64,000 nt of DNA from positions 15,501,317 to 15,565,316 of the forward strand of contig CM036755.1 of NCBI GenBank assembly GCA_020796225.1. Reading direction: 5' to 3'. The stretch's first letter is position 1, and every line of letters begins with the position of its first letter. Made by a program: the position numbers and the translations under genes. The notes under the pieces are model-generated. The model had not been told where the DNA came from. It did not search any database and was given only the letters and a program-made list of their open reading frames with translations. The DNA comes from Arion vulgaris. Lineage: Eukaryota; Mollusca; Gastropoda; Stylommatophora; Arionidae. This document shows, in pieces, positions 1 to 11,612 of this stretch.

Positions 1-2452
1 TACTCTTGAGGCTAGTTATCAAATTTCCTTACTCATTGCTAAATGTGGAAAAATACCATACTATAGGAGAGAATTTAATCAAACCATCAATATTATCATT
101 TCTTAAAACAGTTCTGGAAAAAAGATGACCAAGAGGTGAAAGCTATGCCACTCAGTAACAATACTGTTAGCAATAGAATAGACGAAATGAGTGAAGATAT
201 TGAAATACACCTGTTTAAAAGCTGAAAACATGAAAATTCTCAGTGCCAATGGATGAATCAGCTTTGAGAGACAGTGTCGATAAGTAGTATTGATAACTTA
301 CGCAAGATATATTGATAATGGTGATTTTGCTGAAGAAATGTTGTTCTGTAAATCATTAGAAAGCACCCCTACCTCCAAAGGTGTATTTAATAAGCTAAAA
401 AATTACTTATATGTCATAAATATACCATATGAAAAATATAACTTCTTGTGCCGCAGATGGTACTAATAATATGATAGGCAAGAAAAATGGCTGCTTAAAA
501 TTGCTGAAAGATGAGAAACCAGAAATGCTTTTTGTGCATTGTGTTATTCACAGGAAAATTTGGTAGCTAAAAATATTTCGCCTGTTCTAAATGAAGTACT
601 AAATTCAGTTATAAAGTGTATCAATGTTATTAAAACTAATGCCAAATGTGAGTGTCTCTTCAAGCTATTTTGTAAAAAACAAAATGCAGACCATGTGAGA
701 CTTTTACTTCACACTGAAGTAAGATGGCTCTCGAAAGGGTACTGCGTGACAAGATTTATGGAACTATTTGATACTCTTAGTGAATTTTTAAGTGACAAAC
801 CTGAAATAAAGTGTTGACGGTCGATGGTAAAGCATTTGTGAGTTATCTAGCAGATATCTTTGAAAAACAAAATATATTAAATAACCACCTTCAAGGAAGA
901 ATAAAACCTTGTTGATGGATCTTGTTGATGGAAAAGTTAAGATATTCTGTTTTATTACCTTTATTGAACTATGTCAGAAATACATTTGCAACAAACATTT
1001 TGAAGAGTTTCATTGGCTCCAGAAATGTGAAGTGACTGATACCGTTATACTGATACTTGTTATTGTCGATCATCTAAAAATTCTATGGGCTGATTTAAAA
1101 GAAAGATTTTCTGATTTTAAATAAATTGATTACTCCATGTTAGTGGATTTGTCTATTTAAAATATGCAGTATCAAGAAGAACTCGCAGATATGCAAAATG
1201 ATGAGTCAGTCAAAACTTCATTTAATATAAAAGGAGAGACGGCATGGCTTTGTGAGGAAACAGAAATCAAATATACAAATTCAACCAACTGTGCAAGAAA
1301 ACTTATTACCATTTCTATCTTCATATTTAACTGAATGTGGTTTTAGTACCATAACTGGTTTGCTGCTAAAAAAAAAAAGTGGTTGAATATAACACAATGG
1401 GAGACTTGAGACTGAAGCTAACTAAATTGGAACCTAACATAAAATCTCTTTGCAGCATCTATCAATCGTAAGGATCTCACTAAGTGTAAGTAATAAATAG
1501 TTACTAATAATTAAAATAATATAGAACAATATATCATTAAGGGGGGATTCGGGTCTTGAAAATCAAGAATCTATTTTCGTTGTTTTCATATTAATATAAA
1601 ATTTGTATAAGCATGTTGAAAGAGTATGACTTAGAATAGTAGAAAAAATTAGTAAAAAAAAATGTCAAAGTGTTGCCATGGAAACAATACAAAATGGCAG
1701 CCAAAAACAACATTTCAAATCCCTAAGGCTCTGAATCTAATGAATGTAAATGAATTCTGTTTTCACTCTAAGTGCGCAATTGCAATATCTAAAATATTAC
1801 ACATGATTTTTAGGATATATTAAATATTTAATTTTTATAAATTTTTGGGTAAAAATTCCCTCAAAATTTGGTCAAAAAAAAGCTGTTTTTGGAGGGTGTG
1901 TTTACAAAAAAAATTCATTAAAAATGTAATATTTAATATATCCTAAAAGAATGTGTAATTTTGTAAATATTACAATTGCTCACCTTAGAGTGAAAACAGA
2001 ATTCATTTATATTCATTAACTTCAGAGCCTTAGGGATTTGAAATGTTGTGCTTGGCGGCCATTTTGTACTGTTTCCATGGTAACGTGGTGATTTTTTTTT
2101 TTTTTACTAATTTTTTTCTACTATTCTAAGTCATAATCTTTCAAAATTGTTATACAAATTCTACATTAATACCAAAGCAACGAAAAAGTTTCAAGACCAG
2201 AGTCCCCCTTAAATGATATTGTAATTGAATTTCTGTTCTCCATTATATGTTTTGAACATTTACTTACTGTTTTTCCTAAACAATTTCCTAGTGATTTCTT
2301 CCTAAAACCTATTATTTAAGTTTCTTCAGTGAACAATTCAATTTTTGGAAAATAAAATTTTTAGTATATGTTACATAGGAAGGCGGGGGGAAGGAGAAGA
2401 AATTTGGAAAGGCTTTGGTGGGGCATGGCACAAAAAAGGTTGGGAAACACTG
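1..2452 (+). pseudogene. hAT transposon (ZBED/SCAND3-like), 3' part, decayed
   Basis: Broken reading frames on the plus strand resemble the BED-type hAT transposases: a PLSNNTVSNRIDEMSEDI-like stretch near 145-205, RWLSKGYCVTRF at 721-760, and a C-terminal dimerisation-like region near 1,300-1,450. Stops and frameshifts are frequent. The right terminal repeat ends at 2,452 in GGTTGGGAAACACTG, the reverse complement of the usual hAT terminus CAGTGTTTCCCAACC. The next eight bases, CATTAGAC, would be the target duplication. The left end lies outside the window. A MITE at 1,541-2,208 interrupts its 3' non-coding part. Confidence 0.85.
1541..2208. mobile_element. Foldback MITE with TTAA target duplication
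   Basis: The 668-bp element is flanked by TTAA on both sides. It starts GGGGGGATTCGGGTCTTGAAA and ends with the near-perfect reverse complement ending in GACTCCCCC-like bases. The two arms, about 300 bp each, pair over most of their length: the TTGCCATGGAAACA segment in the left arm matches TGTTTCCATGGTAAC in the right arm. No coding capacity. TTAA sites point to mobilisation by a piggyBac-type transposase. Confidence 0.85.
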
Positions 2453-2460
2453 CATTAGAC

Positions 2461-3520
2461 CATCATGCTTCTCTCTTTCAGTTAGGATATGCACCTACGT
2501 GTAGCCACTCTTGACACCTCTATTCATACTCTACATATTTATATGGCTCCGCTATCATACTTTTGGGAATCACTCTATAGCCCTAGCCAGCTGGCATTGG
2601 AGTCTGTAGTTGTTCGTTCCTGGGTCATCTATTATGCATATTGGCAAAGTAGGGCTCATGTCTCTTCAGCTTTACATTTGTTGAGTTTCCTTGAGGAAGG
2701 AAAGGGTAACGTTATGTTTCAAGTTGGTACAGCTCTAATGACCTCCCCCCCTATTGCTCCACATTTAGTAAAATTGCCACCCATTTCTTATCTTTACCTA
2801 TCATACATTTGATCTATCGGAAGTGGTCTGACACATCCACTAGCCTCGGTCGGATAGGTGGGTATAAACCTTTTATATCTGTAACTATCCTATTTAGATC
2901 CATGATTTAGTTCAAAAATTATTCATTTTTGCTTGCTTATGTGATACCATACATACGTGTCTTTGTCCTTAAAAATGCCAATTTATTACGTATCACCGCA
3001 GCCTTCCTAGGTTTTCTCCAGATCTGATCCGCTCTGACCATATCAGATTTGTAGGTTTCTGCACATTGCGGACATATAGCCACACAACTCTCTTAGAACA
3101 ACATAACTATTCAACAAAAATTTGTTAATTATTTTCTACATTTTTTATTGAATGTCCCTGATTGACATCCATAAAGCAGTAATGGTTCTGCATACTGATA
3201 CTGCAAGTCTGAGTAATGATACTGCAAGTCTGAGTAATGATACTGCAAGTCTGACATACAGGATATTATTTGTATATTTCTTATTTTCTAGAAGTTGCTT
3301 GATTAATAATAGAAAATCTACACAACAAACAGATACTTTGTTTGTACTTAGTAGATACAACAGTTTTTCTAATGTGTGCTAGTAACATTTCAGCAGAAAA
3401 TGTCATCATGCCTGAGATTATTGATTTATTTCTCCCTCATGTTAAGTCTGACATTCTCTTCTGTTCATTTCCAAATTGTTTCAGTTAATGCACTTCCATC
3501 TCATTGCTTTATTGATATTA
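2461..3520. other. Intergenic, no recognisable gene
   Basis: I see no recognisable gene or complete repeat. A minus-strand stretch around 2,960-3,110 could encode CPQCAETYKSD-like residues and may be an old retroelement scrap. Three tandem copies of a 21-bp unit (GATACTGCAAGTCTGAGTAAT) lie at 3,197-3,256. I looked here for the missing last PCIF1 exon without success. Confidence 0.5.
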
Positions 3521-3535
3521 ATACAAAGTGAATCG

Positions 3536-4058
3536 CCCAAGTGGTTACCGGGGCCCAAATTTGGTGTGTAAAGGATAGAACTACTGTTACCTGCCACGCA
3601 TATCGTAAGAGGTGACTAAGGAGGTTTGGCTGAAATTGAATGCACGTGTCCGCTAAGGAATGCTAACCCGAAACAAATGCTTGTAGAAAACGAATGCACC
3701 AGGCCGTAAGGCGCATAACATGGTGCAACAACCCCTCACAATGAAGAATGGGATAAACAGATTCTACTGTCGCCAATCTGCCTTGGAGATTTAGTCACGC
3801 AGTAAGAATGTCAGACCTAAGATCACGGGGGTGGCCAAAACTTACTGCGGGAAGAGGTCAGCACAAAGGGGGAAGCAGAAATCATAGGAATTATATCCTA
3901 CAGAACTGCTCCCAGTATGCTGACTTGAGAAGAAAGAGGTGGCCCACTTACACTAGCGTCCAAGACAAACTGTATGGCGTGGCTGATAATCTGAGGCAGA
4001 TGACTGCCTTTATTAGGGAATCCGAAATCCCAATCTAGTGAGAATGCAGAAGAAGAAG
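3536..4058 (+). mobile_element. SINE-like retroposon, family S1, copy 1
   Basis: A 523-bp element is bounded by the perfect 15-bp duplication ATACAAAGTGAATCG at 3,521-3,535 and 4,059-4,073. It ends in a GAAGAAGAAG tail. Its 5' part (GGGGCCCAAATTTGGTGTG, then TAAGAGGTGACTAAGGAGG) is shared with the copy at 38,016. No long reading frame is coding-like. Confidence 0.88.
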
Positions 4059-4065
4059 ATACAAA

Positions 4066-4880
4066 GTGAATCGTTTTCTTTTGTCGTCACACTATTACCG
4101 GGTTGTTACCAAGTACCATGGTTTTCTCTTTTTGTCTTGCGCTGTTCTGGTGGCTTGGGTGATTGTTTTGCTTCTTGACAGCATTCTGGTATGCTGTCTA
4201 ACCATCTTTTTCATGGTCTTCTTCTCACCTTCTTTCCTGATGTTCTGTTGTAGAAGACTCCGTTAATGTGGAGTTTGGATGCATTCTTATTAAGTGGTCA
4301 AACCATTTCATTCTTTGTTTTTCAATGTAATTCAAGCAAGGTTCTGTGCCAACTTTCTTTCTTATGCTGATGTTGGTAACTGTCTTTTCTGGTGTTATTG
4401 GTAACTTTTTGCAGGTACCACATTTCACATGTAGTTATTTTTTGTGACTGCGCTTTGCTCATTATTCAGGTTTGGCTCTGGTAACACAAAGTAGGTATGA
4501 AAATGTTGTTATCAATGTTGCTTAGTTGTCAGTGAAATTTTTGGGTTGCATAACAATGAGCTAGCTGGTAGGTTACAGCATTTGATTTTTGCACTCTAAC
4601 TCCATCTCTGTCTAGTCTTCCGTGAATATGTTTTCTAAGTATTTGAATTCTTTCGCTGGGTTGATTGTAGTGCCATTGACATGGATGTTTAGTTTATTAC
4701 GTTTTCTTCCCATATTTGTCATTTCTGTTTTAGTGTTAATGATTTTCATGTCATGATTTATACAATTTTGGTTCAAGGTGTCAATATGCTGTTGTAGGTC
4801 TTGTTCATTTTAGTGTGTCAGACACTGATTATCTGCAAAAAGCAGTTCATTTTATTTCATCATTATCTGAACAAAGTGAA
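4066..4880 (-). pseudogene. LINE fragment L1a, RT C-terminal region
   Basis: Minus-strand frames encode the end of a non-LTR reverse transcriptase, including KWFDHLIRMHPNST. The sequence is the inverted counterpart of 5,795-6,590. Both end near an ACAACCCGGTA(A/G)(C/T)AGTGTGA string. It is 5' truncated near the RT catalytic region, with frameshifts. Confidence 0.8.
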
Positions 4881-4934
4881 TACCAAGTTGAATTTCTGAT
4901 TGTTTTCACAGTTAAACTGAACAATGTGTATATA

Positions 4935-5515
4935 TGGCCTTTTTCATCTTTACAGACGGTTAATTGGCAAGTGTTTTACTGTGACAACTCTTGAGTTTTT
5001 GCTATTCTCTTTTGTCATTAAGCTCATACATAAGTCTCTTCTCAAAAGACTCTGCGCCCTTGCGCAATATGGCTTTCCACACAACTCTGTCATCAGCTAG
5101 TTTTTCCCATGTGCTGGGACCTATAGAAAAGTTTTTTCATTGAGGTTTTGCAGACATCTTTGTATCTGAGCAGTGGTCTGCCCTGGTGCCTCTTCCCCTC
5201 CGAAGTTCACAGAACAACATTTGTTTTGGCATGCGACAAGTTTCCATTCTTCTCACATGCTCCAAAGCATGCCCATGATGGAAGGCAGGTTTGCATGTTG
5301 CAGTACTTCAGAGTTGGTTATCTTGTCGTACCACCTGATGTTCATAATCTTGAGCAGACATCGAAGGTTGTTAAGTCTCCTCTCGTTTCTTGAGTAGGCT
5401 GTCCATGTTTCTGAGCATATAGTAAAGAACTAATTATACAGGCTTGATATATTTGAATCTTCGTCTGCAATGTTAGTTTTGTGTTGTCCCACGCTCAATG
5501 TGTATGCAGATATGT
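4935..5515 (-). pseudogene. LINE fragment L2a, 3' end
   Basis: This is a close copy of the 3' end of the LINE at 52,248-53,790. Both begin GGCC(C/T)TTTTCATCTTTACAGACGG and carry the same stretch coding for the RT C-terminal part on the minus strand. It is 5' truncated and frame-broken. Confidence 0.8.
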
Positions 5516-5589
5516 TAAACCGACATGGCAACAGCGCATTGCTACTACTAGAATATTGTCTTTGTTAATGGAAGGGAGCAAATTATAGA

Positions 5590-6600
5590 AGATCCTTGAA
5601 GAATATAGCGTCCAGGGACAACTATTAGGTAATATCATGGCCTTATATCAAGATAGCCAGAGTACAGTAAGAACAACAGAAGGAATGACCGACTGGTTCT
5701 CCATTACATCAGGTGTTAGACAAGGTTGTGTCCTGTCACCACTACTCTTTATTGCATATATGGATAAAATAACTCAAGAGTCAAATTCAGATAATTATGA
5801 AATAAATGAACTGCTTTTTGCAGATCATCAGTGCCTGATACATCAAAATGAACAAGATCTACAACATCATATTGACACCTTGAACAAAAATTGTATAAAT
5901 CATGACATGAAAATCAACAACACTAAAACAGAAATAATGAATATGGGAAGAAAACATAATAAACTAGACATCCATGTCAATGGACTAAAATAAACCAAGT
6001 GAAAGAATTCACATACTTAGGAAGCATATTCACAGAAGACAGAAGACTAGATAGATAGAGGCTAGAGAGCAAAAAACAAATGCTGTAACCTACCAACTAG
6101 CCCCATTGTTAAGACACCCAAAAATTTCACAGGCAGCTAAGCAACAGATGATCAACATAATTTTTATACCTAATTTGTGTTACCAGAGCCAAACATGGAC
6201 AATGAGCAAAGCGCAGTCACAAAAATAACTACATGTGAAATGCGTTGCCTATGAAAAGTTACCAACAACACAAGAAAAGACAGTCACCAACATCAGCATA
6301 AGAAATAAAGTTGGCACAGAACCTTGCTTGAATTACATTGAGAAACAAAGAATGAAGTGGTTTGGCCACTTAATAAGAATGCATCCAAACTCCACAGTAT
6401 ACAGAGTCTTCTACAACAGAACATCGGAATTAAGGCAAGAGGAAGACCACGAAAAGATGGTTAGGTGGCATAGCAGAATCCTGCGAAAGAGCAAAAATAA
6501 CAATCTCACAAGCCACCAGAACAGTGCAAGACAAAACAGAAAACCACGACACTGGGCAACAACCCGGTAGCAGTGTGATAACAAAAGAAGAAGAAGAATT
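5590..6600 (+). pseudogene. LINE fragment L1b, reverse transcriptase core
   Basis: Encodes a GVRQGCVLSPLLFIAYMDKI motif and ELLFADHQCLI. The catalytic FADD is altered to FADH, which would inactivate the polymerase. A second frame gives KWFGHLIRMHPNSTVY. Stops and frameshifts lie near 6,000-6,230. It ends in an AAAAGAAGAAGAAG tail and is inverted relative to L1a. Confidence 0.85.
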
Positions 6601-6662
6601 TAAGGGAGCACATAAAGGGATATGTCATAGATATTTGAATTATTTATGCAGACATCACTGAC

Positions 6663-6740
6663 CTTGCACTTGGTAAATGCTGAAAGCCATTTCTGTACTC
6701 ATGTTCAAACGGTGGGCACACAAACTGTTTTCTTTTGAAC
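6663..6740 (-). CDS. PCIF1: PCIF1 exon K: C-terminal methyltransferase segment
   Basis: A 78-nt exon with acceptor TGTCATCAG and donor GCAAG/GTCAGT. It encodes FKRKQFVCPPFEHEYRNGFQ, matching FKRHQLILPAFEHEYRSGSQ of vertebrate PCIF1. The phase agrees with exon J on one side and leaves two bases for the next exon. No convincing next exon was found between 1 and 6,660. Confidence 0.9.
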
Positions 6741-6835
6741 CTGATGACAAAGTTATTTCAAATTCTCAGATCTCAAGAAGATCTTACAAAATGATACACC
6801 TGAATAATCATGGCTACCGATTATCTTCTTCTAAT

Positions 6836-7178
6836 TTTCGGTCCTCAAATCAAGTCTTTCTTTTCTTCAATCCTGTTTTGCCTCACAGCGTCAGGATAAG
6901 AGATTTCTAGAACGAGCCCTTGTGTGCACCTCATAAATAGTGTCTTTCGTCGCTTCTGTTATCTCTGAGGTCCATCTTTTGCGTGCCAGCCTTTTGCTTT
7001 GTATCCATTGTATTGAAGCAACATCCCTCTTTGAAGAGTTGGTAATCTGCTTATGTGGCCGAAGCCTTTAATTTGTTGTTTCTTGATGAAGTCTAGTATT
7101 GATGTTGTACCACTTTTTCCTGATGTCCTCATTTCTCAACGGTCTCTTCTTGTTACACCAGCATTCTGCGTAGTCACT
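6836..7178 (-). pseudogene. LINE fragment L3a, RT C-terminal region
   Basis: The minus strand encodes a degraded RT tail with repeated FGHI-like and RNEDIRK-like patterns. The same TCTGTTATCTCTGAGGTCCA and AATCTGCTTATGTGGCCGAA strings recur at 55,905-56,560. It is 5' truncated. Confidence 0.7.
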
Positions 7179-7189
7179 TATAGTGTCAT

Positions 7190-7442
7190 GGGTCTGATAA
7201 TCTCACTGTCTTCTGGGATATGGCAGGATATGATATCAAGACATGGGTCTGGTACTTGCACTGTCTGGTGGGACGTGGCATATGATATCAAGACATGGGT
7301 CTGATACTTGCACTGTCTGGTGGGACGTGGCATATGATATCAAGTTATGGGTCTGATACTTGCACTGTCTGGTGGGACGTGGCATATGATATCAAGTTAT
7401 GGGTCTGATACTTGCACTGTCTGGTGGGACGTGGCAGGATAT
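7190..7442. repeat. 52-bp minisatellite
   Basis: Nearly five units of a 52-bp repeat beginning GGGTCTGATACTTGCACTG; unit starts fall at 7,245, 7,297 and 7,349. The first unit at 7,190 is more divergent. It lies in the PCIF1 intron between exons K and J. Confidence 0.93.
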
Positions 7443-7628
7443 GATGAATATCGGGGAGATAACTAGAAAGATGACAGTGAAGAGGTACACCCAAAGATGA
7501 AACAGAGAGAGAGAGAAGGGATAACAAAGTAAAAAAAATAAAGATACAAAGTATGAACAAGGAGAAATAGACAAAATATTAAGGCAAACACAGATGTGAT
7601 TATGAATGAAGGTATAAATATTTTTTGT

Positions 7629-7990
7629 GAGCTCTTCAGTTTCACACTAATGTGATCAAATATTGTCTGTGAGCTGTTCGACATACACATTTGAAATCTC
7701 TTCAGTTTCATACTAATGTGATCAAATATTGTCTGTGAGCTGTTCGACATACACATTTGAAATCTCTTCAGTTTCATACTAATGTGATCAAATATTGTCT
7801 GTGAGCTGTTCGACATACACATTTGAAATCTCTTCAGTTTCATACTAATGTGATCAAATATTGTCTGTGAGCTGTTCGACATACACATTTGAAATCTCTT
7901 CAGTTTCATACTAATGTAATCAAATATTGTCTGTGAGCTGTTCGACATACACATTTGAAATCTCTTCAGTTTCATACTAATGTAATCAAG
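7629..7990. repeat. 66-bp minisatellite
   Basis: About five and a half units of 66 bp. Because 66 is a multiple of three, the minus strand stays open and reads a 22-residue repeat beginning MKLKRFQMCMSN. There is no sign of a promoter or conservation, so I treat the open frame as a by-product. Confidence 0.93.
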
Positions 7991-8043
7991 TCAAATATTG
8001 TATGTAAACATTCTTAAACATGAAAACAGAAAAATGTGCCTAC

Positions 8044-8238
8044 ATGCTGCTCTCAAGACGAATCAAAGCCTGTGTGGGTGGGTCCCTCCAGTCTGGAATA
8101 AACACAATAAACGACATTGGTTCATTTGTTTCACCAAGTAAACTTTCCATATGGTCCACTGTTGCTACCATTAGCTCCTCTGAAAAGGGAGGGTTGGCTT
8201 CAAAAGAACCACTGATCGGATGAAAACTCAGGAATGAC
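8044..8238 (-). CDS. PCIF1: PCIF1 exon J: NPPF catalytic motif
   Basis: The acceptor TACTTTTCAG completes the glycine codon split from exon I. It encodes [17 protein letters not shown] and [16 protein letters not shown]. The NPPF tetrapeptide (codons at 8,184-8,195) is the N6-adenine methyltransferase signature and is intact, so the enzyme is predicted to be active, unlike PCIF1 copies known to have lost it. The donor is AGCAT/GTAGGC; 195 nt. Confidence 0.95.
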
Positions 8239-8269
8239 CTGAAAAGTAATCATGAAAAATATATGATAT

Positions 8270-8420
8270 TTTAATTCATGAAACCAAAGAAACTAACAAT
8301 CAATTCAAATCTGAGACAGTTTAATTCATGAAACCAAAGAAACTAACAATCAATTCAAATCTGAGACAGTTTAATTCATGAAACCAAAGAAACTAACAAT
8401 CAATTCAAATCTGAGACAGG
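8270..8420. repeat. 50-bp tandem triplication
   Basis: Three near-identical copies of a 50-bp unit starting TTTAATTCATGAAACCAAAG lie about 30 bases upstream, in transcript order, of the PCIF1 exon J acceptor. Confidence 0.93.
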
Positions 8421-8455
8421 TAAAGAATTGGAATCTAATTATAAATATGATATGC

Positions 8456-8710
8456 CTGTATGTTGCGGTGCCCTTAAGGGGGGCAAAACATAGTAACACT
8501 GCAACCTACAAGGCATGCCATAAGAAGCGACTGAGGTAGTGGCTTAGGGAAGTTACTCTAGTAAATAAAATGCATTGCAGAAGTTGGTTGTGCTGGACTA
8601 CTTGTAGGCACATAACTTGCACAACATACAATCACTCTTAGGCTCAGATCCCATACAAATCACAAAGAGTGGTTTAACAAGTGGTTGATATGGAGCATTC
8701 AATGAAGAAG
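8456..8710 (+). mobile_element. SINE-like retroposon, family S2, copy 1
   Basis: Carries GGGCAAAACATAGTAACACTG, CAAGGCATGCCATAAGAAGC and ATCACAAAGAGTGGTTTAAC and ends ATGAAGAAGAATA. The reverse complement of the same family lies at 36,120-36,400. I could not find a clear target duplication. Confidence 0.65.
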
Positions 8711-8774
8711 AATATAGCAAATGCTACTGCAGTCAAGATGTCGTAGGACTGAATCTAGTCAAGATTGCAAATGT

Positions 8775-9345
8775 GATTCTAGTAAAAGCATTATTATTAT
8801 TATATTGCCGTTATACGTTGCCTAGAGCCTGCAAGCAATTTCTCCATACCACTCTATCCTGGGCAACTCTTTCAATCCATAGAATTAAGGGTTTCCACTG
8901 GGTGTCCTTTCTTTCTTGAAACCTTTGCATCCCACTTCAATGCCTGCCCTATGATTCATTGATCATTCTTTTCAGAGTGTGCCCAACATATCTCCATCTT
9001 CTCTTTGTTATAACAGTTGTTACCAGTGGTTGAACAGACATTTCTCTGATTTCATCACTTCTGAATTCGTTCCATTATTTTTCGCAGACATCTATTTTCA
9101 AATGTATTCCACATATTTTCTATATCATCATTTTCCAACTCTCACTGGCGTATGTTAGGACTGATACAACATTTGAATTGAAAATTCGTAATTTAGTTTT
9201 AATACTATATAACTTGCAGTTCCATATTTTCTTTAGACCGTTACAAGTTGATGTTGCTTTGACAATTCTAAGCATTTATTTTTTAGCATTTCCAGTGCAA
9301 TCAAAATTGCTCCACAAATAGGTGAACTGCTGTTATTTGTATTCT
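8775..9345 (-). pseudogene. LINE fragment L4a, 3' region
   Basis: Degraded minus-strand LINE sequence. The AGTGCAATCAAAATTGCT and AATAGGTGAACTGCT strings are shared with the LINE at 29,960-30,670. No frame is open for long. Confidence 0.6.
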
Positions 9346-10057
9346 ATCTATATCCTTTTTGTGTCCCAATTGGCACATAAGGCTTCCACAAGAGACTTCC
9401 ACTGTTGTCGTTCTGCTGTCTTTCTACCAACCGTCTTCGACATCAGGCCACACACCTTTAACTCTCCACCGTTCTTCTCCATGTTTTCTTTGGACGTCCA
9501 GGCCTACTCTTTCCATCCGTTGTCCATCTGAGAGCTGTCCTAGTCAATGTCCCCACTGGCATACGACATACATGTTCAAACCACCTCCATCTTTGCCTCT
9601 TAATGATGGTCTCCAAGGATGCAGTCTGTTCATTTCAAAAGCTCCTCATTTGTTATGGTATTTGGCCAGAAAACTTGCAGGATTCTTCTTAAACATTTAT
9701 TCTGAAATGTCTCCAACTTGTGTATTATGTGTTGGTACATTTCCCAGCATTCACTACTGTATAATAGCACTCCCAGTTAAATTACTTCTATATATTTTAA
9801 GTTTTGTCCTAAGATTTAGTCCTTTTGTTTTCCAAATTTTGTTGAGCATCGCAAAAGTTTGTCTTGCCTTCTTGATTTTTCGATGATATCCTTTTCTGAA
9901 TCTCCATCTGGCGATACTGTAATTCCCAGTTATATAAAATCCTGGAATTCCTCTATGATATCATTGTGTAATACAATTGGGTTCTCGATTTATGATTATT
10001 TCTCATTACCTTCGTTTCGCTATATTTATTTTAAGTCCTATTGTTTGAGCTGTTCTG
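9346..10057 (-). pseudogene. LINE fragment L5, 3' half
   Basis: The minus strand reads as the C-terminal third of a LINE polyprotein with many breaks. It continues at 11,613-11,930 on the far side of a GC-rich retroposon that split it, as shown by the duplicated GAAAGTATAT at the junctions. Confidence 0.75.
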
Positions 10058-10067
10058 GAAAGTATAT

Positions 10068-11602
10068 ATATATCTCTCTCTCTCTCTCTCTCTCATTCTA
10101 AGGCCATTTTTATCATTCTATTGTGATATATAAATAGCCAAAACATCAGAACGTAATATACGTGCACCAACCTTCAGCACCTATTGGAGCACAGTTGCTT
10201 ATCCTTGGGTGGGGTGTTCGATTTCAACCAGCGTTTGTTTGCGTCGCTTTCCGATATGCTTTGGCTGTCCCCAGCCGAACCCACAAGGCAGCGGGTTGCT
10301 ATTTTCTTTCAGGGCAGCAACCCTTAGACGGCCTGCCCTCCCGGGCTTATGAGCGCCATCCACCCAGAAAAACCGGTTTTAATGAACACCTTGGTTTGTC
10401 ACCCGTTCAGGTTTGTTTACGGTTTGCTACGCTAGCCTTTGATTGTCCCCAATCAGACTACAAGGCAGCAGTAGTTCCCTGCGGCGAAACATGCACTGGC
10501 TTTACCTCTGCTGGGCTTTCCAGTTGGTCTGTACATTTGGGTGGGAGCCACACCCTCTTGCCTGCCATGCTTGCGCGCTTGCACTGGTTTTGCCTCTGCT
10601 GGGCTTTCCAGTTGTTTTGCTCATGTGGGTGGGACGCACACCCTCTTGTCTGCCATGCTTGCTGCACTTGCCGTGCTTGCACTGGTTTTGCCTCAGCTGG
10701 GCTTTCCAGTTGTTTTACTCATGTGGGTGGGACGCACATCCTCTTGCCTGCCATGCTCGCCGCTGCAGTGGTTGCCTCGCATTCCCGCCTTGCCGTGCCC
10801 TCGATGGGACCCACTATGACTTTGCCAGTGTGTGTGCTCGCTCTGCCCTGGTGCCTACCTCACCATTTCCGTCAATTCCTACTGGGCTGTCCAACTTTGA
10901 GGGGGCAAAACCGAGTTTGCCCCATGATGCCCACGTACAACTCAACTCGACCCCCAGCATACTCATTGGCTCTAGGGTAGTGCCTCAATAGAGAGTATGC
11001 TTGGGCTCAATTCGCCACATGCGTGTCAACGTCCCTTAGATGGTTTTGATTTGTGCCCCCATCTCTGTGATGGGGATAGACTTTGACCTATGTGAATCAT
11101 GTGCGGCCCAACTCATCACCCAGCTTACTCATCGACTCAAGAGAGAGGGTTCAAGAGAGAAAATGCTTGGGCTCGAATTTCGCCACGCAGCGGTTCAACG
11201 TCCCTTCGATGGTTTTAATTCAGACTTTTGACCCATGTGAACCAACTCATCACCCGGCATACTCATCGACTCAAGAGAAGTGCATCAAGAGAGAGAATGC
11301 GCGGGCTCCAAGTTCCGCCCCGCGAGGTTCCACGTGTATCGTTCTAGCTTTTCCCATCGGCCGGGAGAGGCGAGCATTAATAGTCACTCTGGGAGTTCAC
11401 TCGTCTGTGTTGCGAGCAGATCCCATCAAGCATGACTACCTTTGCATCTCTACTTGCCCCAGGGTAGCTCTCCCACGACACCTGCCCTCTTAGCCAGACC
11501 GGAACTACCGTCTGTTACCAGTGTCACCACTTGGAAGTGAAAGCAGGGGATTAGAGCCATCTCTCTAATCCTGGCGCGCCGCTTCCTTGCACCTTTGACC
11601 CC
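10068..11602 (-). mobile_element. GC-rich retroposon family G, copy 1
   Basis: A 1,535-bp block is much richer in G+C than its surroundings and is bounded by the 10-bp duplication GAAAGTATAT (10,058-10,067 and 11,603-11,612). Read on the minus strand it starts GGGGTCAAAGGTGCAAGGAA and ends in a GAGAGAGA tail after ATAGAATGATAAAAATGGCC. Several long open frames exist because stop codons are rare in GC-rich DNA; none resembles a known protein. Related copies: 33,096, 40,691 and 43,493. Confidence 0.88.
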
Positions 11603-11612
11603 GAAAGTATAT

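Noticed and set aside
3145..3360. Minus-strand frame considered as the final PCIF1 exon
   Set aside because: It is driven by a 21-bp triplication and does not match the conserved C-terminal residues.
7463..7975. 170-codon frame with a 22-residue repeat
   Set aside because: Produced by a 66-bp minisatellite; nothing suggests translation.
10162..11493. Several long overlapping open frames (up to 272 codons) in GC-rich DNA
   Set aside because: They lie inside a retroposon with target duplications, occur in all frames, and reflect low stop frequency in GC-rich repeats; no conserved domain is seen.
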